A program made the position numbers and the translations under genes. This document shows positions 30,533-39,607 of a DNA stretch of 64,000 nt, piece by piece. Source of the stretch: Megaustenia siamemsis. Its lineage: Eukaryota > Mollusca > Gastropoda > Stylommatophora > Ariophantidae. Positions within the stretch are counted from its first letter, which is position 1, and every line of letters begins with the position of its first letter. The DNA lies in the NCBI GenBank assembly GCA_032433765.1, contig JAVIAB010000041.1:77056335-77120334 (forward strand), read 5' to 3'. The notes beneath the pieces were generated by a model. The model had not been told where the DNA came from. It saw nothing but the letters and a program-made list of their open reading frames with translations, and did not search any database.

Positions 30533-31481
30533 CTTCTTTCTCCTCTTTTCTCTTTTCACTGATACCTAAAAGGTGTCGTGGTTTATATTGTTTGTCGTTC
30601 TTGAGCTGCTCGAACTGTCTGAATTATTGATTTTCTTTGTTGCTACATGTCTCAGTCACTGCATCTACCCATCTTCTTCTGGGTCTTCCTCTTTGTCTTT
30701 TTCCACGCATTTTCGAGAAGAATGCCCTTGATGGTGAATGGTGCGAATTCATTCTGACCAGGTGGCCAAACCATTTAAGCTATTGTTGTTCTATATATTC
30801 TTGGTAGGGTTTTGTTCCTACAATTTTTCTTTTGGTTTCATTTGGTATTCTATCTCTTCTTGTGTTGTTTGTTACATTTCTCAAGCATCTCATCACACAT
30901 GTATTGATCTTTCTTAATTGTGATTTAGAAAGGGTACATGTTTGACTTTCATAGCACAAAGTTGGTATGAAAATGCTATTTATCATTTGTTATTTAGCTA
31001 GCATAGAAATGTTTGGATGTCTTAGCAATGGTGAAAGCTGGTATGTACAGCATAAGGTTCGGAGTGCAATGATGATGACCCGCAAATAACTCAATAACTC
31101 AATGTGACAGCATTTGCTTTTTGTATTCTCATGTCAATTTCTCTGTCTAGTTTTCCATCTTCTGTGAACATTGTGCCCAAATACTTGAATTTCTCTACTT
31201 GTTTCATTTCTTTATCTTTGATCTTAATGTTTAATGGGTGTCTTAATTTGCCTTTTCTCATAGCCTATATTTTTGCTGTGTTAATTTTGATACTGTAGTT
31301 TGTGCAGCTTTTATCTAGAGATGTTATATACTGTTGTAGCAGGTTTTCATCCTCGTATATTAGGCATCTGCGAATAGTAGCTCGTTGAAGTTGGATGATT
31401 TTTCCTTATTGTTGGTTGTTTCCTGAGTTATTTTGTCCATATATATGACGAAGAGGAGTAGTGGCGAGGACACATCCTTGT
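30533..31481 (-). mobile_element. LINE C' (5'-truncated LINE C) nested in PLE 2
   Basis: TSD aatttattgatt (30521-30532) / aattaattgatt (31482-31493), one mismatch. PLE 1 has the empty site at about 17195. The minus strand carries decayed LINE C RT, including 'FIPTLCYESQTCTLSKSQ', 'MRCLRNVTNNTRRDRIPNE' and 'GTKPYQEYIEQ', with a GA-rich 3' tail next to the left TSD. It ends at the right in 'SPLLLFVIYMDKI'. Confidence 0.9.
31054..31101 (+). mobile_element. 48-bp LINE B 3' end inserted in LINE C'
   Basis: 'ggagtgcaatgatgatgacc' to 'ataactcaataactca' matches the extreme 3' end of LINE B (complement of 13203-13245). It interrupts LINE C sequence ('ggtatgtgacagcatttgc' is intact at 35205) and is flanked by atgtacagcat (31043-31053) / atgtgacagcat (31102-31113), a near-perfect TSD. 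It pins down the true 3' terminus of LINE B. Confidence 0.87.
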
Positions 31482-31589
31482 AATTAATTGATTACCTCGG
31501 GAAATATCACAAAGCCATCCAGTACACTTCATTTATCTCCACTTCCTCTTTTTACCTTTTTGGACCTTCTTATTTCCTTGGGCACTTCT

Positions 31590-32637
31590 GGCCTTCACAC
31601 CTCTGTTTTCTATAAGTCCACAGACGCTCATTGTTACCTTCTCTATACTTCTTCACACCTCGGTTTTCTATAAATCCACAGACGCTCATTGTTACCTTCT
31701 CTATACTTCTTCACACCTCGGTTTTCTATAAATCCACAGACGCTCATTGTTACCTTCTCTATACTTCTTCACACCTCGGTTTTCTATAAATCCACAGACG
31801 CTCATTGTTACCTTCTCTATACTTCTTCACACCTCGGTTTTCTATAAATCCACAGACGCTCATTGTTACCTTCTCTATACTTCTTCACACCTCGGTTTTC
31901 TATAAATCCACAGACGCTCATTGTTACCTTCTCTATACTTCTTCACACCTCGGTTTTCTATAAATCCACAGACGCTCATTATTACCTTCTCTATACTTCT
32001 TCACACCTCGGTTTTCTATAAATCCACAGACGCTCATTGTTACCTTCACTATACTTCTTCACACCTCGGTTTTCTATAAATCCACAGACGCTCATTGTTA
32101 CCTTCTCTATACTTCACACCTCGGTTTTCTATAAGTCCACATTCGCTCATTGTTACCTTCTCTATACTTCTTCACACCTCGGTTTTCTATAAGTCCACAT
32201 TCGCTCATTGTTACCTTCTCTATACTTCTTCACACCTCGGTTTTCTATAAGTCCACATTCGCTAATTGTTACCTTCTCTATACTTCTTCACACCTCGGTT
32301 TTCTATAAGTCCACATTCGCTCATTGTTACCTTCTCTATACTTCTTCACACCTCGGTTTTCTATAAGTCCACATTCGCTCATTGTTACCTTCTCTATACT
32401 TCTTCACACCTCGGTTTTCTATAAGTCCACATTCGCTCATTGTTACCTTCTCTATACTTCTTCACACCTCGGTTTTCTATAAGTCCACATTCGCTCATTG
32501 TTACATTCTCTATACTTCTTCACACCTCGGTTTTCTATAAGTCCACAGACGCTCATTGTTACCTTCTCTATACTTCTTCACACCTCGGTTTTCGATAAAT
32601 CCACAGACGATCATTGTTACCTTCTCTATACTTCTTC
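31590..32637 (+). repeat. 58-bp tandem array inside PLE RT, about 18 copies
   Basis: The unit is ctcggttttctataaatcca followed by cagacgctcattgttacctt ctctatacttcttcacac (58 bp). It is the RT segment 'KSTDAHCYLLYTSSHP'. PLE 1 has only two units (17304-17423). 58 is not a multiple of 3, so each unit shifts the frame. Units fall in blocks: earlier ones read 'aaatccacagacgctc', later ones 'aagtccacattcgctc', with the first type returning at the end. This indicates stepwise block amplification. Confidence 0.95.
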
Positions 32638-33195
32638 CCATCCTTTATGTCGTGATTCGATACCGTTTTTTCGTTTGCGTCTTCGTCGTATCTGCCAAGA
32701 TGACTAGGGTTTATTTCAACATGCTCACATTATGTTAGGCTTTTTTCAACGTCGGTTTTATTCAGACTCAATCCTTCAATCTGCCTTCAAACCGGTCCTC
32801 CATATCTCTCGTCCCGAGGCACTCACTCCTTCCAACAGCTCCCATTCTCACTGGACAAAACTCACCCTTACCTATTATCTTCCTTAGCTGCTGTGAGAAT
32901 ACTCAACCGTCACCGTTTCATTCTCCAGTCAGATCCCGCTGCTCATCTGCCTTCTCGTTATCCCCCTATAGTGGCCTTGAAACGCAACAAGAATCTCAAG
33001 AATATTATTCTTATCTGCCGTCTCCCTCGCTCCGACCATAAACACTTTGGTACAGTCCCCTGTGGATGTAACTGCATAACCTGTGCTTATGTGTCAGCAC
33101 CGACTCTGTCTTATTTCCTAACGGAAGATTCGAGATCAGTGATGATTTCACATGTGTGTCTCGCAATATAATTGATGCTATCACACGCCAACGAT

Positions 33196-33973
33196 TAAAG
33201 AGCAGCGACGATATGAGAGAACACGGTTTGGAATTTGCTGTCTTTCGACAACTATAAACTCGATGTGGTGCAGCAGTATAGCAACCTGGTGTCCATCAAC
33301 AACAACAAACTATCTTTAGGTACAGAAATTGACACCTGCATTGATAAAGCTGCTACCACATTCGCTCTTCTTTCTAGTCGTGTCTGGTAAAACATCAAAC
33401 TGACAATTAAAACATAGGCCGCAGTTTACAATGCCTGAATAATTCGTATCCTCCTGTATGGCAGCGAATCTTGGACAACCTATGCAAATCAGGAGAGGAG
33501 GCTAAATGCATGTCATATACGATCTGCGCCGTATTGTTGGTATCACCAGATAGGATAATGTGACACACGTGGAGGTCATGACTCGCGCAGGCCTCCCGAA
33601 TATCTATACGCTGCTCAAACAACGTAGGTTTGGCTTCCTTGCCACGTGCACCATATGAAAGATGGCCGCATACCAGAAGATATACTCTAGCTTGTTTATG
33701 GTAAAAGAACTATGGGTCCTAAAACTTTTATTTGTGGCGTGTGTAATCGCGACATGAAGACTCTGAACATAAACTCTGCAGCCTGGGAAGAAATAGCTGC
33801 AGACCGCAATCTCTGGAAACATATTCTAAAGCTCCAACTCAAACAAGAAGCAGACAGAATCACAGAAAAATGGAATACACGGAAAAAGAAAAGAAAGGAA
33901 AAAATAACATTTCTAGGGACGCTGAAATATCCATAGTCATCTGCGACCGACGGAGACTACTACTACTACTACT
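33196..33973 (+). mobile_element. LINE G fragment nested in PLE 2
   Basis: Orthologue of 17982-18490 with TSD acgccaacgat (33185-33195) / atgccaacgat (33974-33984). It is longer than copy 1, keeping a stretch lost there: 'VTHVEVMTRAGLPNIYTLLK' and 'CNRDMKTLNINSAAWEEIAA'. It ends in a (CTA)n tail. Stops throughout. Confidence 0.9.
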
Positions 33974-33984
33974 ATGCCAACGAT

Positions 33985-34249
33985 GTCACATGACTTATAT
34001 TGGTGAGTCTGGTCGACCTTTAGGGAAACGGTTTTGTGAACACCTTCGAATTGTACAACAGAATACCGGCACTCCACTTGCGTCCAACTTTAATTCCTCT
34101 GACCACAAAGGTAAAGATGGCATCCGTTTAACTGGACTGTCCATCTGCCACACTAACGACCGCAGTCAGTTTGCATTGGAGAATTGCTTTATAGAACAAT
34201 TAGCTTCGATGACCCCACGAGTCATTACTGTATCACACTCTTGTACATA
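33985..34249 (+). pseudogene. PLE 2 GIY-YIG endonuclease domain
   Basis: The frame reads 'CQRCHMTYIGESGRPLGKRF' with the expected Arg after YIG, then 'CEHLRIVQQNTGTPLASNFN', 'DGIRLTGLS' and 'QFALENCFIEQLASMTPRVI', which includes the conserved Glu. It ends at a stop near 34249, the natural C-terminus for a PLE protein. The domain itself looks intact, but it is cut from its RT by LINE G. Confidence 0.88.
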
Positions 34250-34697
34250 GTTTCCCAGAGGCTGTTCCTTCTCTGTTGCATATTCTCTGTTGCTCATGTT
34301 TGAACACATTAACATACACATGCTATGCTATTTATATCTACTAGTCCACGCTGCATCACCTCGTGTGTCCCCTATATCTATTACCCCACTATACGACCCC
34401 CTCTATTTTTCCTGCTCTCTAGTCTGTTCCGTGCGCTTTTTGTATGCACACAGACCACCTGTTTTTTAGACTCCTTTTCCTGCATGCTGTGTGCGCACAT
34501 TTTTACTTGGTGTGCACGCTCTCGCACCTCGTGCGAACTTCCGTTCTTTCCAAATTAGTTCTTAAAGGGAAGATTTTATTATCATTTTCCTATTTCTCGT
34601 TCTAGTGTTTTTTTCTACTATTTTATTTTAAATAAAGCGTGTTTTGTATGTTTCTTCCTCCTGAAGGCCTTTGCGCCGAAACGTCATTCTGATTATT
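34250..34697 (+). mobile_element. PLE 2 3' part with hammerhead-like motif
   Basis: C/T-rich 3' sequence is shared with PLE 1, followed by 'ctgaaggcctttgcgccgaa' and acgtc at 34661-34685. The PLE is interrupted at 34697 by LINE C and continues at 36181-36290 ('gttgtccattaaatacgtga'). Confidence 0.75.
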
Positions 34698-36180
34698 CTT
34701 CTTCTTCTTCTTTTCTCTTTCACTGATACCTAAAAGGTGTCGTGATTTATATCATTTGTCGTTCTTGTGCTGCTCGAACTGTCTGAATTAGTGATTTTCC
34801 TTTGTTGTTACATGTCTCTGTCACTGCATCTATCCATCTTCTTCTGGGTCTTCCTCTTGGTCTTTTCCCATGCATTCTCGAGAAGAACGCCCTTGATGGT
34901 GATTGGTGAGGATTCATTCTGACCAGGTGGCCGAACCATTTAAGTTGTTGTTGTTCTATATATTCTTGGCAGGGTTTTGTTCCTACCATTTTTCTTATGG
35001 TTTCATTTGGTATTCTATCTCTTCTTGTGTTGTTTGTTACTTTTCTCAAGCATCGCATCTCACATGTATTGATCTTTCTTAAATGGGATTTAGAAAGGGT
35101 CCATGTTTGACTTTCATAGCACAAAGTTGGTATGAAGATGCTATTTATCATTTGTTGTTTAGCTGGCATAGAAATGTTTGGATGTCTTAACAATGGTGAA
35201 AGCTGGTATGTGACAGCATTTGCTTTTTGTATTCTCATGTCAATTTCTCTGTCTAGTTTTCCATCTTCTGTGAACATTGCGCCTAAATACTTGAATTCCT
35301 CTACTTGTTTTATTTCTTTGTCTTTGATCTTGATGTTTAATGGGTGTCTCAATTTGCTTATTCTTATAGCCTCTGTTTTTGCTGTGTTAATTTTCATACT
35401 GTAGTTTGTGCAGCTTTTATCTAGAGATGTTAAATGCTGTTGTAGCAGGTTTTCATCCTCATATATTAGGCATTGGTCATCTGCGAAGAGTAGCTCATTG
35501 ATGTTGGAGTTTTCTACCTCTATGTTATTATTTGATTTGTCCTTGTTGTTGGTTGTTTCCTGATTTATTTTGTCCATATATATGATGAAGAGGAGTGGTG
35601 AGAGGACACATCCTTGTCTTACTCCTGTTGTAACCTGAAACCATTCTGACAGACCTTCCGATGTTCTGACGGCACTTTGACTGTTTTTATATAGTGCTAT
35701 TATATTTTCTAGTAGTTGTCCTGCTACCCCGTATGTTTCTAAAGTTTGCCAAAGTTTGTTCCTGTCCACACGGTCAAACGCTTTTTCCTGATCTATAAAC
35801 ACTATATTTAGGTTTCTGTCATATTCTATTGTTTTTTCACATAGTTGTCTCAATGTAAATATAGCATCAGTGCAGCTTTTGCCTTTTCTGAATCCGAATT
35901 GATTATTACTTAATTGTGGTTCTATTATGTATCTTACTCTCCTCTCTAATATTTTAGCAAACATTTTACCAACTTGACTCAATAGGGATATTCCTCTGTA
36001 CATTTCACACTCCCTTTTACTTCCCTTATTCTTCCAAAATGGGACAATGATAGCTTTTTGCCAATCGTCTGGGACTTTTCTTTCTTCCCAAGCCATATTG
36101 AATATGATAGTAAGCCAATCTATAGCTGTTTCCTTACAAGCTAGTAGCATTTCTGTTGTTATTCCATCTATACCAGCTGC
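34698..36180 (-). mobile_element. LINE C, 5'-truncated, with 11-bp TSD and (GAA)n tail
   Basis: Exact TSD ttctgattatt at 34687-34697 and 36181-36191. The 3' end (left) has a (GAA)n tail at about 34698-34712. It starts inside the RT ('AAGIDGITTE'). PLE 1 carries the empty site. It inserted after the segmental duplication. Confidence 0.95.
34747..36180 (-). CDS. LINE C reverse transcriptase, uninterrupted C-terminal part
   Basis: One open frame from the 5' truncation to the stop (about 477 codons; first internal Met at 36150). Motifs from the Met: 'YRGISLLSQVGKMFAKILERR' (55), 'NNQFGFRKGKSCTDAI' (81), 'IVFIDQEKAFDRV' (motif A, 113), 'VTTGVRQGCVLSPLLFIIYM' (173), 'ELLFADDQCLIYED' (catalytic, 217), 'FKYLGAMFTEDG' (279), 'YESQTWTLSKSH' (333), 'WFGHLVRMNP' (395) and 'KRPRGRPRRRW' (416). 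There is no RNase H. Absence of stops and a clean TSD suggest a recent, 5'-truncated, dead-on-arrival insertion. Clade not determined. Confidence 0.92.
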   Translation of the reverse strand, partial: AAGIDGITTEMLLACKETAIDWLTIIFNMAWEERKVPDDWQKAIIVPFWKNKGSKRECEMYRGISLLSQVGKMFAKILERRVRYIIEPQLSNNQFGFRKGKSCTDAIFTLRQLCEKTIEYDRNLNIVFIDQEKAFDRVDRNKLWQTLETYGVAGQLLENIIALYKNSQSAVRTSEGLSEWFQVTTGVRQGCVLSPLLFIIYMDKINQETTNNKDKSNNNIEVENSNINELLFADDQCLIYEDENLLQQHLTSLDKSCTNYSMKINTAKTEAIRISKLRHPLNIKIKDKEIKQVEEFKYLGAMFTEDGKLDREIDMRIQKANAVTYQLSPLLRHPNISMPAKQQMINSIFIPTLCYESQTWTLSKSHLRKINTCEMRCLRKVTNNTRRDRIPNETIRKMVGTKPCQEYIEQQQLKWFGHLVRMNPHQSPSRAFFSRMHGKRPRGRPRRRWIDAVTETCNNKGKSLIQTVRAAQERQMI

Positions 36181-36291
36181 TTCTGATTATTGTTGTCCAT
36201 TAAATACGTGAAGCTTTAACCATATCTTTTTATATTTTTTGTCTACATATTTTTTTTCCATTTTTCCTATTGAATGTGAACCGTGCTATGA

Positions 36292-36954
36292 TGATTCAAC
36301 GATGATGCTGGAGTTGTCTTAGTTAACATCGTGTAAAAATAACCGGTGGATATCCATATTGTATTAACAGTAATACACATACAGTAAAGAATATGTTTGC
36401 AGTAGTTAGCTGGTTTATGTGTGTAGCCAATATGCTACAGGTTACGCTACACAATCACTACTATTGTTTTCCAGACATGTACTGTTGTACTGCTATACAC
36501 ACATACACCAACGAAATGAAATTTGAACTGTTGTAACATAGTGATAACTTGAATGATCTTGAAAAAAAAGAGATGCAAGAAACTTTAATTTAAAAAATGT
36601 TAAACATTTTAAGAGAATAAAGGTGCAACATTTCAACAACAGATTTCGTAAACGATAAGAGAGAGAGAGGAAGTTGTGGAGACACATGATTCCCTGCGTC
36701 ATCTGACTGGACACTTGATTATGGTCACATGAGCCAACAAGTAACAGAACTAATTTGAAATAACTGGAGAATTCTAGTTAACTAGGAATTAGTCAGGGCT
36801 TGTGCACTGTCGTCATTGCCTTTCATAAAAAATAATGTATTGTTACTCACAAAACTATCACTAGCTCTTCTAAATTAAAAGCAATCCATCCTACATAAGG
36901 TTACCAGATACAAAGGTTTCTAGCAATTACCTCACTTTACAAATTATTGAAAGT
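36292..36954 (+). other. Intron sequence upstream of EGF exon 2 (duplicated)
   Basis: It matches 22861-23550: 'gtgctatgatgattcaacga', 'agttagctggtttatgtgtg', 'gtcagggcttgtgcactgtc'. No feature of its own. Confidence 0.7.
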
Positions 36955-36967
36955 AAGAGACATAATA

Positions 36968-37216
36968 GGGAGGCACTATAGCTCAGTGGTTAGTGGACTG
37001 GACTACAAAGGACAAGGGGTAGAGTTCGATCCTAACCGACGGCTTCACCCAGCCTTAAAATGGTACCGGATTTTTTTCTGGGAAAGTAAACCAGCACGGG
37101 CGAAATACCGACCACATTCCCCAAAATCATGTGCTGAAGGTCTGTAAAATATAGGATCACTAACACCATATTTCCCTATACGCCACTTGGCGTGACGGGA
37201 GTACTTTACTTTTTTT
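36968..37216 (+). mobile_element. tRNA-derived SINE, 249 bp
   Basis: The head is tRNA-like: an A box in 'tagctcagtggttagtgg' (36979) and a B box in 'gagttcgatcctaacc' (about 37022), the internal RNA polymerase III promoter. A ~150-bp unique body and a T-rich 3' tail follow. It is flanked by aagagacataata (36955-36967) / aagagccatatta (37217-37229). Duplication copy 1 keeps the empty site ('caagagccataataattaat', about 23545). It is not a working tRNA gene: no acceptor or anticodon arms fold well and the tail is SINE-like. Confidence 0.92.
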
Positions 37217-37548
37217 AAGAGCCATATTAATTAATGCCTGCATTTTCTGTGAAAAGTTCTGTTTTTTTATTTACATATTAAAATCTGATTCGCCGAAGCA
37301 TAGGCAACCAACACTAACTTCAACTCTACAAAACAACCCTGTACACTCGCATCTCTAGGACACGTTCCACGTGTATTCTATTTTTTTTTCTCGTCCATTT
37401 TTCCTTACAAACACACACACACAGTTGAAACATACATCAGCTGCAATGACCATGTTCTTTAAAAAAAATAGTAACACAACTAGAAACAAATAGAAACTTA
37501 AAGTGGACAAACTTTACAAAAGCGGTGTCTTATTATCTGTGATTTTAG

Positions 37549-37683
37549 GGTGTCAGAGCGGTTGGTTTGGCTCAGAATGTGAGTTAAAGTGTCGCTGCAC
37601 GAACAACAGATGTGATATCAATGGTGACTGTATTGAAGGGGCTACTTGTCAGAGAGGATGGTTTGGACCAGCTTGTCAATATA
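37549..37683 (+). CDS. EGF-like exon 2 (45 codons, phase 1-1)
   Basis: 135 bp between gattttag and gtaagttcc. The Cys pattern is the same as exon 1: 'CQSGWFGSECELKCRC', 'NNRCDINGDCIEGATC', 'GWFGPACQY'. It keeps the aromatic residue in 'GWFGPAC' that exon 1 lost. The last codon base (A) pairs with the CT that opens the exon at 56971, giving Thr. That is consistent with EGF exons followed by the galactose-binding-like domain in one extracellular protein. The next exon downstream is 19 kb away, across repeats. Confidence 0.88.
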
Positions 37684-37877
37684 GTAAGTTCCAAGAATGT
37701 GTTACCAACAAAATTGTCTCTTTCAATTACCTAAAAATCACTAAGAATGTCCAATTATGTTAACTATACATGCTTACATAAAGATGTGTTAGCTTTTGAT
37801 GATGGAAACAGCAATATTTTATAGAGAACACAGAGGACTAGATACGTTTTGTTGTCAACGTGTTGGAAGCGTTTTCT

Positions 37878-38455
37878 CATTTCTGCCTGTCGTTTCATCG
37901 TTGTAATAAAGATGTCAATGTTGGCACGCTTTTAAGAAATGAAAAAAAAAACTTTCATTAAAAAACTATAATATTATTTTAGCACTGGGTAAAGCTTAAA
38001 CCATAACCTGTTATCCTGCATCATTTATCATCAGGTCGTATATAATATAGTAAGTTCCAACTGATCAGTTTATCGATCCAAAATTAACAAAGCTATATAG
38101 CAGCTAGCCTCAGGCGTGCCTCAATCCGTGAGGCGCGTCAGGATTAATCGATAACCAAGGGTCAGATAATCGTGTTTGTTAATTAGGGAAGGGGGGCTAG
38201 TAATGAGCGATAGTTATGTAATTAAAAAATAGGGTGAAGATAATTTTTTTATATATGGAACAATGTCATATAACATAGATCAGTAGTTAATTAAGGGTGA
38301 GATAATGTGATAATAATTTTTTTATGTTTTGAATGTAGAGTCTCCACTTATTAATGCTGCTCATAACAGAAGGATAACGTTGACCCAACGGTACATGTGA
38401 CACATTCAAGGGGCGGTAACCATAGCAAAGGAATCTGGTGCGATGGAATGCTATG
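37878..38455. other. Unassigned intron sequence with a hairpin
   Basis: No coding signal. An imperfect inverted repeat at about 38106-38142 ('cgtgcctca' / 'tgaggcgcg', loop 'atccg') could form a short stem. Otherwise AT-rich. Confidence 0.4.
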
Positions 38456-38459
38456 ATCA

Positions 38460-39607
38460 TAGCACAATAAGCCTTATGAGTCACATGACTAAGATATTAC
38501 TAAGAATCATCAACTGAAGAGTGTGAAACAAAATCAGTCCAGAAATTAGTGATGAACAGTGTGGTTTTTTTTTTAGAGGTTAAGGAACATTCAATGCGTA
38601 TACATGATACGATCTTTAGTAGAAAGTGACGTAGAGGTCAAAACATATATATACCTATGTTGTATAGATTATACCAGAGCATTTGGCAAAGTAAAGCATC
38701 AAGAAATAATCACAATTTTAGAAATTATAAACATAGACAGCAAAGATCTAAGAATAATAAAGAACATGTACTGGCAACACACAGCGGCCATAAAGAACTG
38801 GAAACTAATTGGGAATGTTTCAAACAAATAAAACAGGGTGTTAAGCAAGGTTGTGTGCTGTCACCAGTTTTTTTTTAATATATGAAGTGAAATTAGTGTA
38901 CGATCCATAAGAGGCATGTCTGGAATAACAACGGGATGTCATAATATAAATATTCTAAGGTATGCTGATGAGTCTTAATCTCTAAGAGCGAAAAGGAGTT
39001 ACAAAGAAATGATAGATATTATAGTGAGAAAGAAAGCAAAAATAAAGCATTCAGCATTAAAAGCAAAAAGAAAGATGTAATGGTTACAACAAAGTAAAGG
39101 CCATCACCGCAATGCTTAATAAAGACAAGATGAACAATATCAAAACAGGTAAAGGAATTTGAATATCTAGGTACATTGTTAACCTTGGATGGTAGATGTA
39201 TAAAAGAGGTCAGATGCAGAATGGCTCAGTCAAAAGAGTTTTAAAAAATATGAAGATACTGTGCAATCAATTTTTGATAATTGAAATAAGAAAAAGAGTT
39301 CTTACATATTATGTAGAGCCAGTAGTAACAGATGGATGTTAATCGTGGATAATAGGACAACAGACAAGGAAATCACTGGATGCTGTAGAAATGTGGTTTT
39401 ACAGAAGAATGTTGAGAATACATTGACAGCAATAAAGTGTAATGAAAACGTCCTGAAAGAGGCCAAAACAAAAAGACAGCTATTTTCCAATATTAGGAAG
39501 AAACAATCACAATTGTTTGGCCATGTAATGAGAAGGAAACAGCTGGAATATATTGTGACAACTGGAAAAATCGAGGGACCAAGAGATAGTGGGAAGAAAA
39601 GTGAAAA
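38460..39607 (+). pseudogene. LINE A copy: RT, heavily decayed
   Basis: + strand: 'SLMSHMTKILLRII' (38470), 'KISPEISDEQCGF' (38540), motif A 'CCIDYTRAFGKVKHQEIIT' (38660), 'KIKQGVKQGCVLSPVFF' (38829), 'ILRYADES' (38950) and C-terminal 'NENVLKEAKTKRQLFSNIRK' and 'LFGHVMRRKQ' (39520). Stops and frame changes throughout. It stops at 39607, where LINE B sequence begins on the opposite strand, without a TSD. Confidence 0.83.

Larger units (their letters stand above)
30430..33184 (+). pseudogene. Penelope-like element 2: RT C-terminus and linker
   Basis: 'YIYDCFSLTDLPEDG' (about 30470) carries the same YIYD in place of the expected Y-D-D site as PLE 1. The frame is interrupted by LINE C' in the middle of 'KFID / YLGKYHKAIQ', resumes at 31494 ('TFLDLLISLGTSGLHTSVF'), runs into the 58-bp array, and continues at 32640 ('LCRDSIPF'). 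It then runs through 'PPIVALKRNKNLKNIILI' and 'GTVPCGCNCITCAY' (33050). It is non-functional because of the array frameshifts and insertions. Confidence 0.85.
30105..37877 (+). repeat. Segmental duplication, copy 2 (PLE plus EGF exon)
   Basis: Partner of 16718-24292, same orientation. Private insertions: LINE C' (30533-31481) containing a 48-bp LINE B end; LINE C (34698-36180); a SINE (36968-37216); and expansion of the 58-bp PLE unit to about 18 copies. Shared: PLE with nested LINE G and its TSD, intron sequence and EGF exon. Confidence 0.85.

Noticed and set aside
31590..32637. Regular ~58-bp repeats considered as a CRISPR array
   Set aside because: No variable spacers, the whole unit repeats, the host is eukaryotic, and the unit is PLE coding sequence.
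36975..37045. Possible tRNA gene
   Set aside because: It has A and B boxes but does not form a complete cloverleaf, and has a SINE body, tail and target-site duplication.
38106..38142. GC-rich hairpin considered as a terminator or small RNA gene
   Set aside because: The stem is short and imperfect, and nothing around it suggests a transcription unit.
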